Shown here in pieces: positions 22,726 through 36,046 of a stretch of 64,000 nt of DNA. Source of the DNA: Entophlyctis helioformis (Eukaryota; Chytridiomycota; Chytridiomycetes; Chytridiales; Chytriomycetaceae). The position numbers and the translations under genes were made by a program. The stretch covers positions 1-64,000 of the forward strand of contig JAHLKH010000141.1 of the NCBI GenBank assembly GCA_025526915.1, read 5' to 3'. The stretch's first letter is position 1, and every line of letters begins with the position of its first letter. The notes beneath the pieces are model-generated. The model was not told where the DNA came from. It did no database searches and worked only from the letters and a program-made list of their open reading frames with translations.

Positions 22726-25549
22726 ATGACTGCCGCAGACGAGTCCCGCCTGGTCGCCGCCTTCCAGGCCATCGGCCTCTCAGAGGCAAAGGCCAAAGAG
22801 ACGGCTGCCAACAAGCGGCTGGCCCCGACCCTGCTGCAGGCCATCACCCACGTGCGTCGATGGTGTCTCTTGGGTGTCTCACTCTCTCGGCTGTCTCTCG
22901 GCTGTCTCTCACCTGTCTCACTCACTCTCTCTCTCACACTCGCTCGCTCGCCCGTCTCACTCCCCGCTTGTCCAGGCTGGCGCTGCCAACGGCATCGACC
23001 GTGCCGTCGGCGCCCTCCTGTACCACCTGGCCTCGACCATCTCCAAGCCCGCCCTGCCGCACCTGCCCTTCCTGGCCCTCGCCGTCGCCGACGCCCGGCT
23101 CGCCTCGACAGATCAGGTCTCGGGTGCGTGTCTCTCTCTCACACACATGTCTCACGCTGCTGCCTCACACACACACACACACATGTCTGTCTCTCTCACA
23201 CTCCCCTCTGCTACCCCCCGACACAGCCGCTATCAAGTTTGCAGAGACTGCTACCGCCCCCTTTGACCAGGCCGCCTTCAACGAAGCCTGCGGTGTCGGT
23301 GCGTCGCCTTATCGCTCGCTCGCTCGTTTGTGCCTCTGTCAATCACTCGACTCACCTCTCGACTCACTCTTGCCTCTCGACTCACTCTCCCAGGCGTCGT
23401 CGTCACCCCCGCCCAGATCACCGCTGCCGTCGCTGCCCTGATCGCCGAGAAGCGGGCTGAGCTCGACGAGAAGCGCTACACCTTCTTGGGCCAGCTGCTG
23501 AGCGCCATGCGCATCAGGCTCAAGTGGGCAAACACCCTCGCCCTCAAGGAGGAGATCGAGAAGCAGGTCCTTGCTGCCCTCGGTCCAAAGGACGAGCGCG
23601 ACGACCCAAAGGCAAAGGCATGCACGCCTGCCTTGCACCATGGCTTCTGCTGCCCCATATCAACTCGCTGACTCTCTCTAATATGCCGTCTGCTGCCGTG
23701 CATCCGACAGAAAAAGAAGGAAAAGGAGGCCGCCAAGGTGGCTGCTGTGGCCGTCGATGCAACGGCTGCCTCGGCCTCTGCTGCTTCAGCCTCTACTCCT
23801 AGTGCTGCTGCTCCCACAGAGCGCCGCATCGAGGATCTGGCCAAGAGCACAAAGTTCATCTTCGAGGGCGAGCTGGCCCGTCTCCACAGACCCGGAGAGA
23901 ACCCGCAGATCCGCCCAGAGATCATGGCCGCACACCTCAAGCGCACCGGCGGCAAGGTCATCACCCGCTTCCCTCCCGAGCCCAACGGATTCCTGCACAT
24001 TGGCCACGCCAAGGCCCTCAACATCAACTTTGGCTATGCTGCTGCCTTCAACGGCATCACCAACCTGCGCTATGACGACACCAACCCCGAGGCCGAGGAG
24101 GAGATTTACTTTACGGCCATCAAGGACACGGCCGAGTGGCTCGGCTTCAAGCCCGACGCCGTCACGTACTCGTCCGACCACTTCCAGCGTTTGTACGACC
24201 TTGCCGTCGAGCTCATCCGTCGCGACAAGGCCTACGTCTGCCACTGCACCGGCGAGGAGATCCACGCGATGCGCGGCGGCGACAGCAAGGGCCCACGCTC
24301 CGAGTGCAAGCACCGCAACCGTCCGATCAAGGAGTCGATTGCCGAGTTCAAGAAGATGAAGGACGGCAAGTACAAGGAGGGCGAGGCCATTCTGCGCATG
24401 AAGATGGACATGCAGAACCCCAACCCGCAGTTCTGGGACCTGGTTGCGTACCGCGTGCTCTTTTCGACGCACCACCGCACGGGCGACGACTGGTGCATCT
24501 ACCCGACCTACGACTACACGCACTGTCTCTGCGACTCGTTTGAAGACATTACGCACTCGCTGTGCACGACCGAGTTCCAGCTGTCGCGCGAGTCGTACTA
24601 CTGGCTCGTGGACGCTCTCGAGCTGTACAAGCCGGTGCAGTGGGAGTACGGCCGCCTCAACCTCACCAACACGGTGCTCTCGAAGCGCAAGCTGAACAAG
24701 CTCGTGACAGACGGCCACGTGTCGGGCTGGGACGACCCGCGGCTCTTTACGCTCGCGGCCGTGCGTCGCCGCGGCTTCACGCCCGAGGCGATCAACGCGT
24801 TTGTGCGCGAGGTGGGCGTCACGACGGCCAACACGGTCATCCCCGTCGAGCGTCTGGAGGGCTATGTGCGCGACCACCTCAACCAGGTGGCACCGCGCTA
24901 CTTCCTCCTCCTCGAGCCGCTCAAGGTGGTCCTCACCAACGTGGACGCCGACTTTTGCCTCGAGGTGACGGTGCCCAACAAGCCGCGCGACGACAGCTAC
25001 GGCTCGCGGGTGCTCCCGTTCACGCGCGTCCTGTACATTGACGCGTCCGACTTCCGCGAGACGGCGGACCCCAACTTTTTCCGTCTGACGCTCGGCACGA
25101 CGGTCGGTCTGCTCAACGTGCCGTTCCCGATCCGCGCGACGGGGGTTACGCGCGACGCGTCAGGCCGCATCGTCGAGGTGCGGGCCACGTACGAGACGGG
25201 CACGAGCGCCAAGCCCAAGACGTACATCCAGTGGGTGGGCGAGAGCGACAAGCACCAGTCGCCGCTGCGCGTGGACGTGAACCTTGTGAGCAAGCTGTTT
25301 ATGCACGACAACCCGCAGAGCAAGGAGGACGTGCCCGGAGGCTGGCTGTCGGACATTAACCCGGACTCGCTGCGCGTCGTCAAGGGCGCCATGGCCGACA
25401 CGGGACTCGTTGGGCTGGGTGTCGAGGACAAGTTCCAGGCGGTGCGCGTCGGATACTTTTGCGTTGACAAGGACTCGGTGCCGGGCAAGGGCCGCTACGT
25501 CCTCAACCGCACCGTGACGCTCAAGGAGGACTCGAAAAAGGACAAGTGA
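22726..25549 (+). CDS. GLN4: Cytosolic glutaminyl-tRNA synthetase
   Basis: Class I synthetase charging tRNA-Gln. ATG 22726 begins the non-specific N-terminal domain (MTAADESRLVAAFQAIGLSE), which continues through VVVTPAQITAAVAALI and a Lys-rich linker. The catalytic part has FPPEPNGFLHIGHAKALNIN (HIGH motif), RYDDTNPEAEE, and the KMSKS-equivalent VLSKRKLNKLV. The anticodon-binding beta-barrels run to TGA 25547-25549. Introns: 22852-22975, about 23125-23226, about 23300-23393, and one ending at 23710. The last has no GT donor nearby and is best read as GC-AG from 23612 or 23618; without splicing a TGA at about 23670 would end the protein. The large final exon is intron-free and well conserved. 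Confidence 0.96.
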
Positions 25550-25612
25550 TACTCTTGTTGTTTTGGTGACTGGCAAATACACTACTCTTTCTGCCTTGAG
25601 TCGGCTCGTCGC

Positions 25613-25638
25613 AACGTGTGTGTGTGTGTGTGTGTGTG
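25613..25638. repeat. (GT)n microsatellite in convergent spacer
   Basis: About 13 GT units within the 293-bp spacer between the GlnRS and DUF8032 stop codons. AATAAA occurs at about 25735. Nothing else is recognisable in this spacer. Confidence 0.9.
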
Positions 25639-25842
25639 CGAGACAACTGTGGAAACAATAGAGGATGAAAGGGTACGCGATGCATGTATAACAAAAAAGA
25701 GGAAAGATGACAGGCAAAAAGGAGAGAGAGGATGCAATAAAGACGCTCATTACAAGGAAACAAGAAACACGAGCCCGTCCAGTCATTCAGCGCAGGTATC
25801 ACCACGGCGGCGTGTGGCGTGTGAGGATCGATGGGAGGGGAG

Positions 25843-27457
25843 TCAAGATGCAGTCACCATCGAAGCCGCTGGTGCACCCTCTCCATTCGAATGCATCCGT
25901 GGCAGTGTCCCTGGCGGGTCCAGACCCGACGACTGTTGCGACTCTTGCGGTTGTTGGGACTGTTGTAGTGACCGACCAGGCGACACATGCGCCGCATGCG
26001 AGTGCATCTGCAGCGTGGCCGCGGCCTCGACAGCACGCTTGGCGGGACGGGGCCAATGATGCGCTTCACCAAACGACAAGAGGTACAGGTCGACGGCACG
26101 CTGGAGCAGCGGCCGACTGGCACCGAGGGTGGCCGGGTTGAGGAGGGCCAGTTTCCACGCCAGGTCGTTACACCGCAGCTCGCGCTCGCGCTTGGCCTTG
26201 AGCGGCGCGGATGTCGGCGGCTTGGTCGGGATCCCCGTGAAGAGGCGGTAGTGCTTGCGGAAATCTGATCCGGGGATCGCTGCAATCGAGGCCAGGTCGA
26301 CCGAGATCTCGAGCTTGATGCGCGCCTCGTTGCGGATCGTGTCCATCATGAGCGTGCGCTGGCCTGGTGGCGGCATGCCTGTTCGCGGGGTGCCGGACCC
26401 CGTTTGTGTCGTTGTTGTCGCTGATGCGGATGCCGCGTGTGGTGATGAATATACATGGGATAAACTGCCAGCAGCCGAAGCGGCGGTCGGCGATGTGATG
26501 GCACCCGTGACGGAACGACGCGCGCGCTTGCGCACAGGCTCGCCCGTGATCTCGTTGTACGTCCACTCGTTGCCGCCCGACTCGAGCGCGTCCATGGCGG
26601 CAGCGGCTAACGCGCCGATGCCATGGAAGCGACCGCCTTGGCCAGCCGCCGCCGCCACCGATGACGACGACGACGACACGGCCGACGAAGAGGCAGTGGA
26701 AGGATGGCCGTGGCCGTGATGGTGGTGACTGTGATGGTTGTTTTGGGATGGTTTTGCAACGAGAGCCTCGACGAGGGCAGGCACGGCAGGGGCGAGCTGG
26801 GCAGAGTTGGCTGTGCCGGAAGCGTGTGCCGAGGCCGAGTGGGAGTGATCAGCCGGGCCGCCCTGCTTCTCGACACGGGCCACACGGCGGCTCTTTGAGT
26901 CGGGGAACCTGTTTCTGAAGCTGCGCGGTTGTGGACGTCGTCGTGGATGCAAATGTGATTGGTGAAATGGCACAAGACACGACGACCAGGGTATGGAGGA
27001 CGAATGCACGGCAGTTGGACAGACAGTACACAGTCAGCACACAGAGACAGAACACAGACAGACAGACAGGCACAACTACACAGGCACAACTACACAGACA
27101 CATCAACGCATCAACGCACCTGTCGACGGCCCGCTGCAGCAGGCCGCGCTTGCCGACCAGCTCGGGATTGAGAAAGGACAGGCGCCAGCCAATCTCGTTG
27201 ACGGTCGACTCGTACTGCCAGCGGTTGCCCTGGTAGGCGTCAAAGGGCACGTTGGCGCGCGGGTAGACCGAGTTGATGACGCGGAACGACGGCGTGAGGT
27301 CGCTGTCTGCCACCGAGTCGATGTCGATGCGGATGCGGAACTGCGTGCTCTGGCCCTTTGCCGTGTACGTGAACGTGAGCCACTCGACGCCGTCGCGGGT
27401 CTCGATGGCGGTCGGGATGGTCAGCGGCCGCTTGCGTTGGGCGCGCGAGCCAGACAT
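25843..27457 (-). CDS. DUF8032-domain fungal protein
   Basis: Two-exon gene, ATG 27457 (MSGSRAQRKRPL), stop at 25843-25845, intron 26915-27119. It carries two copies of a fungal domain usually named DUF8032. The first (about residues 20-120) shows WLTFTYTAKGQSTQF, VYPRANVPFDAYQGNRW and IGWRLSFLNPELVGKRGLLQRAVD. The second, more degenerate copy (about 26090-26600 on the genome) shows EWTYNEITGEPVRKRARR, GSDFRKHYRLFTGIP and LAWKLALLNPATLGASRPLLQRAVDLYL. A His/Ser/Ala-rich linker and a Gln/Ser-rich tail suggest a nuclear regulatory protein, but the function is unknown. The duplicated 'NP..LG.R.LLQRAVD' ending makes the family call firm. Confidence 0.8.
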
Positions 27458-27609
27458 GTCTGAGAGAGTTGGTGACTGAGTGCTGTGTGTGTGTCTGTTG
27501 GGAGTGGGCTGTGTGACTGTGTGGCTGTGGATTGCCGGGTCTGGGTCGGCTGTCGAGGCTGCTGGGTCCGTTGCGAGTGGGCTGTGGGTTCGAATGGATG
27601 GATTGGATA

Positions 27610-28300
27610 CAGTAGTACCTTGAAAAATCCAAGGCGATTGTATCACGAGAACCTTGAATTTTACTTGACGATTTTGCGTTTTGGGGAAAATCCAAGGGTG
27701 GGGCACCTTGATGGGCTGGGGCCACACACAGAGAGGCCCAGATGCGTACAGACGGCTCCCGGAATGCATGCACAGTCTTGGGAAACCATACTTCTTTCAT
27801 TCAGGGCATGCGCAGGCTGCAGACATCGGCCTGACGGCTTAGGGCCATAGCCACGGCAGGGAAATGTGGGAATGAGTGCGCCAGTGACACGATCAGTCAT
27901 CTTCTCATAAGTCAGCGGAACTGCCAGCGTTGTTGGCTTGGACAGGAGAGGTGCGGGTGTCTCAGGCGGTGGTGGTGAAGCCACGGCTGCCTGCAAAGAT
28001 GCTGTTGCTGCTGCCGCCTCACTCGGGTTGCAGCGCTGGCGGATGCGGCCTCTGGCAGTTGTCTTTGCCATCGTTGGGCAGATTGGACAAATCGGACAAC
28101 CTCGTTCATGAGAACGGCTTCCTTGAAAAATACCCTCTCCCTATGGAGCCGGCCATTGTATCAACAGACCGAATCCAGCACCAGGAGGTCGCACTTGCAT
28201 GCCCAGCATCCTGGGGCATGTGGGATCCACCTCCCTTTCCCAGCACACCCGCCGATGACTTTGGGTAAATTTCAAGGTAGGATTTTTCAAGGTACTACTG
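27610..28300. mobile_element. Tc1/mariner-type MITE with perfect TIRs
   Basis: Element of 691 bp bounded by 21-bp perfect terminal inverted repeats: CAGTAGTACCTTGAAAAATC plus C at 27610-27630, and the exact reverse complement at 28280-28300. It is flanked on both sides by TA (27608-27609 and 28301-28302), as expected for the TA target-site duplication of Tc1/mariner/pogo elements, whose ends commonly begin CAGT. Sub-terminal copies of an ACCTTGAA motif occur at both ends, and a degenerate second copy of the left end lies at about 28118-28165. No transposase motifs are visible inside, so it is probably non-autonomous. It lies between the DUF8032 gene and the next gene's promoter. Confidence 0.8.
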
Positions 28301-28440
28301 TAATCGAAGACTGCCTTGGGCTCCATCGCGTCACGTGACCCGCCACAGCCATCGCCTGCGTGTCTTCTGCTTCTGCTTGCCGTCTGCCGCCTGCTTCTGC
28401 CGACTGCTTCTCCTCGGTCCATCTCGGTCCCTCTATCGCC

Positions 28441-31400
28441 ATGTCCGCCTCGTGGGCTCTGCGCAGGCGCTCCGGCGGCCCAGACCACACCGGCAACAGC
28501 AACAACAACAGCAACAACGACCACGCCAGCGACCCCGAGGCCGGTCCCTCCATCGCCGCCATCATGTTTGCCGCCTCGCTGCCCTCGCCCTCGCTGCCAT
28601 CGCAGCCATCGCTCCTCCTGCGGCACACGCCGTCGGCTGCGTCGGGCTGCCCTTCCGCCGATCTGCATCCTGTGGCCTCTCATACCACGCCAGATCTGCT
28701 GCCCTTGCAGTCGCTGGTGCACGCCCAGATGCATGCCCAGCTGCACGCCCAGCTGCAGGCAAACACCTCCAAGCGCAGAGAGTCGGACGCTGACGACCGG
28801 CGCCGTCGCCGCTTTGGCATCCTGTGGTCGCATTCGCCGTTCGCGGAAGCTCCTTCTTCTGCTGCTCCTTCTTCTTCTGCTACTGCTGCTGCTGCTCCGG
28901 CTGCCGACCAGCCTTTCCATGGCATCAGACGCCCGCACTCATCGCATCCGCTAACTGCCGCTGCCGCTGCTGCGCCTGCCCCCGACGCTGCGGCCGAGCC
29001 CGCCACCAGGCATCGCCTTTCGTGGCCTCTGAACGCGCCGGCCTCGCAGCCGCCTCCAAGACGCCTGTTCCGTCGCCCTCCGCCTGCGGCCGTGTCACTG
29101 CCGCCCATCGACGTGTCCTCGCCTCTGTCAACCCCAACAGATCCGCTGCTGCTGCACCCCGCGTGGCCTGCCCCGCCCATCCTGGCGTCGGGCAACACCA
29201 CCGACGTGTCCTCGCTGCTCTCTGACGTGTCGGCGGCTGTCGCGACGGGATCGGCGTCGGGCCCAAACACTCGCCAGCCATCTCCCGCACCGTCTGCTCT
29301 TGCCCACGAGGCTGTTGCCCACGAGACAGTCGCTCCCTCTCCCGCTCATTGCGATGTTGAACGCGACGGCCAGCCTGCAGATGCGCATCTGCTCGAACAG
29401 GCACTCGCCAGCCACGCAGCGCAGTCGGCTGGCTCGGCCGCCGTGTGGCCCCACCACGCTCACGCACAGTCGCAGTCGCACCACCAGCACCCTGCCCTTG
29501 CGCATGCTCTCCTCGACCATCTGCACCGCCCTGCTCGCGCCGATCTGCACCCCTCGCTGCTCGGCGCCACTCTGGCGGGCTCAGCAGGTGCCAATGTTGG
29601 TGCACACGCCGATCTCGTCGCACCGCCAGCCTGCCGCGACCTTGCTCCCGCTCGACCATCTGTGTCTGCAGAACATACGCCAGCACCTCCAGCGCCTCCC
29701 GCCCCACCTCCACCGCCCTCGGCCTCGTCCTCGTCGAGGTGGCCGCCCAGACCTTTCCCCACATCCCCATCCGCTGCGATTCCCCCCGCCGACGTCGCCC
29801 TTCCTCCCCGCCCGCCGCCCGCCGACGCCAGCAACGACGACGCCAGCAACGACGGATCTCGCCATCACGCTGCCATGTCCTTCCAACGCCCGCCGTATCA
29901 TCAGACGACGCTGGTGGGTGCCAACGCCCACCGCACGCACCCGCTCGCCGCCATGCAGCCGTCCACGGCTGGCGGCACCGGCACCGCATCGCCGTCCATG
30001 TCGCTGACCTCTGCCGCTCCCGCTGGCCCGCCCTCATCCCACCTCCAGCACCTCCAACACCAGCACCAGCACCAACAGCAGCACCAGCAGCAGCAGCATC
30101 CAAGCCATGCCGTCGTGGTCGCCGCCCTGCCGATGCAGCAGTCGCGCCGACAGTGGCAGCCGACGCTCGGCCATCCCGCCACGCTGCCGATGCTGTCGCA
30201 TCCGATGGGCTTGCCGATGCCCCTGTCCATGCCCGGTCTGCGCTTACCGCCGTCGCCCCAGCCTCCCCAGCAGCACCAACAGCAGCCGGGCCGCCCTCTC
30301 CAGCGGCTGCCGTCGCTCGCCGTCATGGCCGATGCGCTCGCAAGCCTTGATTGTAAGTCGTCGTGCATGTGACTGTGCACCGCCGGCGTTTGACTGACGT
30401 GCTCGCTCCCCCAACGACTGGCCCGCCTCGCTCGACCCGCCCGACACAGCCGCCGCCAACCAGCTCGAGGTCATTCTGGCACAGCGCCGCCTGCTCATTG
30501 ACCAGGAGACGCAGCTGCTGCGCACCAGCGAAGTGCATCTGCGGCTGCTTCGCCAACAGCAGGTCCGTCCTCCTTGCACCGCCAACTCGTCGCGTCAGCC
30601 GTCGATTCGCACTTGCGGCGGTAAAACGGCTGAGCTAAGCGGGTGTTGGCGGGGCGGATGCTGGCTGCGTCCTGCCCCGCCTGCCCGCACCCGTATGAAT
30701 GTCTGTCTGTCTGTCTGTCTGAATGGCTGGCTGACTGACCCCCTCCCTCTCTGCAACACGCTCGTGCCGGCCGGCAACAGGCGCAGATCCAGAGCATCGA
30801 CTGGGCTCCGCTGCTCAACGCCGCCTTTTCGGAAAAGCCGTCTGCTGCCGACACGGCCAGCGACGCCGCCACGCTTCATTCCATCACGGATACCGTGCAG
30901 GGTCCCGTGCCCAAGACGGCCGGCGCTCCCGCTCCTGCTCCCGATGACGGCCACCACGGTCACCACGTCCAGCAGGCCGAGGATCACGAGCAGCCGCACC
31001 AGCAGCACCAGCACCCGCCCCTCGCCTCGGTCGCGGCCCGTGTCGTTCAAGTGGTTCAGTCGACGCACGAGCAAGAGCCCCATCGCGCCGTCACAAACTC
31101 GGTGGTTGACGACGACGACAACGAGTCTGGCTCAGGCGATGGCGACAACCACGACGATAACCACGACGACAACCACGAGCAGCAGCAAGGCAGATCGCCC
31201 CGCGGCCATGGTCACGACCACGCCGCCTCGCCCGCAAGTGCCCTGTTCACGCCTGATCGCATGGTCCCAAAAGCACCACGCCAGTCGCCCGTGTCGACGC
31301 CCGTCCCCACGCAGCCGCCTGCCCATGCCGTCGAACCCGCCGAATCCGCCGCCACCCCAACGGCACCGGAGCTGCCGTACGTGGTGCTGCGATCGCCGAC

Positions 31401-32091
31401 CCCGCCCATGGCGCTCCACCGCATCCTGCAATCCGCGCAATCCGCGCAATCCGCGCAATCCGCGCAGTCTGCACAGCCGGCCGACCCTGACTCTGACCCA
31501 GCCAACGGCGAACAGCGCGTCTCCGCCAACATCGCCCGCCATCCAAGCACGGCATCGTCCGACGCGACCTGCATCCCCGTGCCCTCGACCGCGCCATCCG
31601 CACCTGCCGTCCCGCTCGACGGCGTCGTGGTGATTGTCGACGACCTCGGCAGCGACACCTACTCGCACTCACACTCGTACTCTCACCATCTCGCAGCCCC
31701 GCCACCGCCGCCCTCAGTTCCCCACACAGCAGCAGCGGCCAACACAGCTGCGTACACTGACATGCCGCGCAGTGCAGCGTCTGTCGACCGGCCACCGCTG
31801 TTTACCATCCTGTCGGCAACCGACAAGTACGCCACCGACGGCGATACCGGCGCGGATGTCGATGTCGATGATGACGACGATCGCTCCAGCTCGGTGAGCG
31901 CCGCTCGCAGGGCCAAAAAGTCCCGTCGGAGAAGTCTGATGGATTTCTTTAAACCTAGCAGTAGCATCAGTGGTGGGGGTGGCGGTGGTGGTGGTGGTGG
32001 TGGTGGTGGGATGACGGGCGCGTCCAAGCCATTGAGCCGACCAAAGTCACAGCTGTTTGTCAACCCGTTTGCCGCATCGAAGCGCGGCTGA
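28441..32091 (+). CDS. Low-complexity protein with short coiled coil, function unknown
   Basis: I do not recognise this protein. ATG 28441 (MSASWALRRRSGGPD) opens a first exon of about 1.9 kb rich in Ala, Ser, Pro, His and Gln. Splicing near 30353-30450 leads to a short exon with the only ordered-looking segment, NQLEVILAQRRLLIDQETQLLRTSEVHLRLL, a predicted coiled coil. A further intron (about 30561-30780) leads to QIQSIDWAPLLNAAF and a disordered C-terminal half. That half contains acidic/His runs, a tandem QSA repeat (about 31430-31475), a poly-Gly run (about 31971-32010) and a final basic patch RRAKKSRRRSLMDFF before TGA 32091. Composition suggests a cytoskeletal or regulatory scaffold, but this is a guess. 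Splice sites are approximate. Confidence 0.6.
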
Positions 32092-32344
32092 TGTCTTGGT
32101 GAGAGCGGGGGTTGATGGCCATTGAGCCTGTACATACTAATGAAAGCCGAGGGTGGAAGGGAAGAATCTCATCCCACACACACACACACACTCAACTCAG
32201 CTCTGTAGCGGATAATGGAAACAAGTGGTGGAGCGTGGCGCAGACTCTAGTACATTGAACGAACAAGAAAGGATGACGGTGTTGATGACGATGGAGGGAG
32301 GGAAGGGGATAGGAAAGGGGAGAGAGGATAGAGACTGGCGTGGA

Positions 32345-35300
32345 TCACTCGTCCTGCGTGCCATTGGCCTTGCCGTGCACCTCTGCATGCACACGCGACG
32401 ACGACGCAACCGTCGCAGCGCGCTTGGGCCGGTGCGTGAGCTCGTAGTCGCCGCCGTCGGCCTCGCCGGCAGCATGGACAGACGTGTTCGATCCAAACAT
32501 GACCGAGTTGGACACGCCGCGGCGCACGCGCTCGACAGCCGGGTGCGACATGATGTTGTCCATCGACAGCCCGCGGCCGCGCAGGTTGTCCTTGACCTGC
32601 CGGCCAATCTCGCCCGTCGTCACGCGCGCCACCTGCAGCAGCGGCCCGCCCATGTTGGTGCGGTACACAACATACGCCGCCACGAGCGAGACAATGAGGC
32701 CCATCGTGAGCACCGGGTTGCGCAGGATCGCCATGAACTCGTTCCATCCGAGCACGACCGTCATGACAATGAACCACGACGGGATCTTGGCCGTCGTTGC
32801 TACCGTCGACCGCTTCGCCTCGACAAACTGGCCGTGCGCCTCGCGGTTGAACGCTGCGCGCGCGTCCTCTTGGCGCGACACCGAGATGAGCACAATCGGC
32901 ATCTCCTTGATACCCTGCAGACCGTCGTCCGTTCCATCGTGATCCATTGTATTCAAGTACACGTCAGCAACAGCCACGGCAGAGCAACAGCAGTCCCAAC
33001 ACGCCCCGATCAGCCCCCCGTACCTTGCGCTCCGCCACGTCCTTGTCAATCTCAGACAGCGGCACCTTGAACTCGGCCAGCTGGCTAAGCAGCTCATCCG
33101 CCAGACCGCGGGCAGCAGCAAAGACGCCGTCAATGTCGTCCATGGGCGACCAGAAGCGCGGAATGCCCTTGTCATCGTAACGGAACCGGCTCTCGAACCT
33201 AGCGTCCGCACACACACACACAGACACACATCAACCTTATCAGTCACCGCTCTCCCGCCCTCTGACCCCAACACGCAACACGCAACACTCGATACGCACT
33301 TGGTGCGCAGCTTCTCGAGCAGCTGCTTCTCCGACACCTCCTCCTTGATCGTGTCCATGAGCAGGTCCCACGCCCGCACCTTGGTCTGTTTGATTTCCTC
33401 GGCAACGAGGTCGGCAGACACCTCGAACCCGTTGAGTGACGTCTCGAGCGTGCCCGTGACCGTCTCCACGACCTTGTTGTACGTGCGGAGGACATCGGCC
33501 CACAGCAGCCGGCTCGGCCGGCTGAACAGGTCCTTGACAGGGTGCTGCAGCTGCGTCGTCATGTCGCTCTCGAGCTTCTTGCTCATGCGCTGCATCGCCT
33601 CGGTGCGCTTCTTGGCGCACTCGTCGTCGAGCTCGGCGATAAACAGCGTGTGCTGCTCCTCGTACGTCCACCCGGCCTCTTCGATGATGGCCGCCTGCGC
33701 GCCGTCGCGGAACCGCGTCTCTGCCTCCACGTACGCGGCCTTGAGCTTGAGGGCAAAGTCTGCCTCGCTGTTCTTGATTTTGGCCTATCCGTTGCCAGCA
33801 GAACGACGCAAAAGTCAGCGCCAGGCCATCCCACCAAGCAGACAGACAGACAGACAGGCAGACAGCCAGACAGGCAGCCACCGCCATACAGATACTCACA
33901 GCAAGCGACGTGTTAAAGAGCGTGATGGACAGCTTGTGCAGGTTGCGCAGCTGCTGCACAAACAGAACCGACAGCGCCGTGTACATCTGGTTGGCAAACT
34001 CTTCGCGCTTAGCCTGGTACACCTGGGCATTGTAGCGGCTGGCGTCCTTGTCGAAATCAGCTGTACGCAACCACCACACACCATGTCGCAGGCGAAGCCC
34101 CCACCAAGTGCGTTAGTCCATGCCAAGCCGTCACCATCCAAAGGCTGCACAGGCCGAGCTTTCACAGCACATACCCAACGCAGTCTTGGTCAGGCCGCGG
34201 ATGATCGTGCCAAGATCCTCGACAACATGGCCGCTGTCAATCTTGTGTCGGAGCGGCTTGAACTCGGCCGACACGCGGTCATACACCGTCTTGGCAATCT
34301 CGTCACAGCGGTACTGCGCGAGCAGCTGCTGCTGCGTCGGCAGGTCCAGATCGCGGTTGCTGACAATCTTCTCCCAGACCGAGTCGGCAAAGTGCTGGAA
34401 GCCGTCAATCGGGATGCGCTTGTGGTAGTTGGGCTTGAACACGTAGCCGGCCGAGCTGGTGTTGTAGAAGCGCTCGCGCATCTCGTCCACGGCCTCCTCG
34501 AAGCGGTCCGTGGCGTAGATCTTGTGCGGCAGACCCACATACTCAAAGTCAAAAAAGTCGGTGATCTGCGAGCTCTCCTTTCCAGCAGGCTGTTGGATGT
34601 GTGAACAGAACCGGTGAGCCTGCCAGTGGATACACCAGGCGTGCTGCGGCAAGTGGCAGAGACCCACCTTGACAAGACCCTCCCAGATGCGCTTGAGATC
34701 GTTGATGAGCGTGTCGGCCAGCTTGCTGAGCGGCGTGCGGTTGGTAAAGTCACGCAGCACAAAGAAGATGCACGTCTTGGGCGATCTGGCGGCAAGCGAC
34801 GGCGATGAAGCCCATGGCATGTGACTGTCAGCCAAAGCCAGACTATGACGAGCCAAGCTATGACGAGCCGACAGAAGGGCAGCGGGCAACCAGCGGTACG
34901 CACCCCTGCTTCTGGAACAGCTGCAGATTGACCTCAAAGACGGTCTTGAGCAGGCCCATGTTGGCGCCGTTGTACAGGCCAACCGACTGCTCCCACATGT
35001 TGACAATCAGCACCTCGGCCACCGACAGCGAGAACAGCGCACTCTTGCGCTCAAAGTCCTGTTCGCAGCACGCCAGTCCGTCAGTACGTCAGTACGTCAG
35101 TCCGTCAGTATGCCGATCAGTGCGCCAGGCGATCGTGGGCAGGCCACAGGGGGGCTCGCACCTGGTCCTCGCCACGCTCGCGGCCGTCCGTGCCCTCGAC
35201 GTCCATGACAAGCGTGTTGGCGCCACGGGCCTTGCACATCCAGATGCCCTTGGTCGTCTGCTGGCGCATGCTCTCGTTCATGACATCGAAGCGGGTCTCG

Positions 35301-35846
35301 AACAGGCGGTTGAGCAGCGTGCCTGCACACCAGCACGCCGTCGCACGCCGTCGCACAGGGTGGTACGCTGTCAGTGCCAGACGCTCCCTTGCCAGCCCGC
35401 ACACAAGCACACGTGGTGAAACAGGATCCGCCGGCGCAGCAGCACACTCACTCTTGCCCGTGCTCTGCGAGCCAAAGACGGCGACGACGTTGTAGTTGAA
35501 GCCTTGGTCGGCCAGCTGCCAGCGCTTCTCAAACGCCGCAGTCAGCTCCGTGCTGCTCGGTCGCCAGCAAGTCAGTCACAGTCAGCCATTGTCAGCCAGC
35601 CATAGTCAGCAAGTCTGAATCGCCGTCCGCCACCCGCCACCGCTTGAACGGCCAAACACGGCGGCTGGTGCTGCGCAGCGTGCCGGTGGCTGGGCAGGAG
35701 GGGGCGGGACGGAGCGGGAGAGCGACGGGAGGGCAGGCAGCCACATACGTAAACTTTTGCTCCTCGTCGACCATCTGCACCTGGAACGACAGCTCGCCGA
35801 CAGCCGCAGTGGCCGCCGCAATGGCAATGTCTGTGCTGCTCTGCAT
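32345..35846 (-). CDS. SEY1: ER membrane-fusion GTPase Sey1 (RHD3/atlastin-like)
   Basis: Dynamin-like GTPase driving homotypic ER tubule fusion. ATG 35846 ([16 protein letters not shown]); stop at 32345-32347. GTPase motifs: G1 FGSQSTGKS (split by an intron at about 35450), G2 [10 protein letters not shown]3 [12 protein letters not shown], and G4-like [17 protein letters not shown] long helical stalk follows ([18 protein letters not shown] ... FNTSLA ... [13 protein letters not shown]). Near the C-terminus is a paired membrane hairpin, [17 protein letters not shown] and [16 protein letters not shown], and then an amphipathic tail, as in Sey1p. About nine exons with introns of 60-150 bp. Length and motif order are normal. 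Confidence 0.95.
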
Positions 35847-36046
35847 CGTTTTGGTGATTGTTGCGGCAAGATGGCGCGGCGTTGATCCGCCAGCAGCCAC
35901 GGCACGGCAAGGACGGCTGGCTGGAGAGTGCCAGAGGACGGCAGACGCAGCGACAGGCAGCCACAGTGGCAAAAGAGAGAGAGAGTGGCCAAGGATCGAT
36001 GTCCAGCAGTCGAGCAAAATGGCGAGATGGGACAAAAGAGAAGCCA

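Noticed and set aside
23786..24877. 363-residue open frame antisense to GlnRS
   Set aside because: It lies wholly opposite the conserved catalytic domain of GlnRS and shows only composition-driven sequence.
27661..28071. Open frame inside the MITE as a transposase
   Set aside because: No DDE motif or helix-turn-helix pattern; too short and low-complexity.
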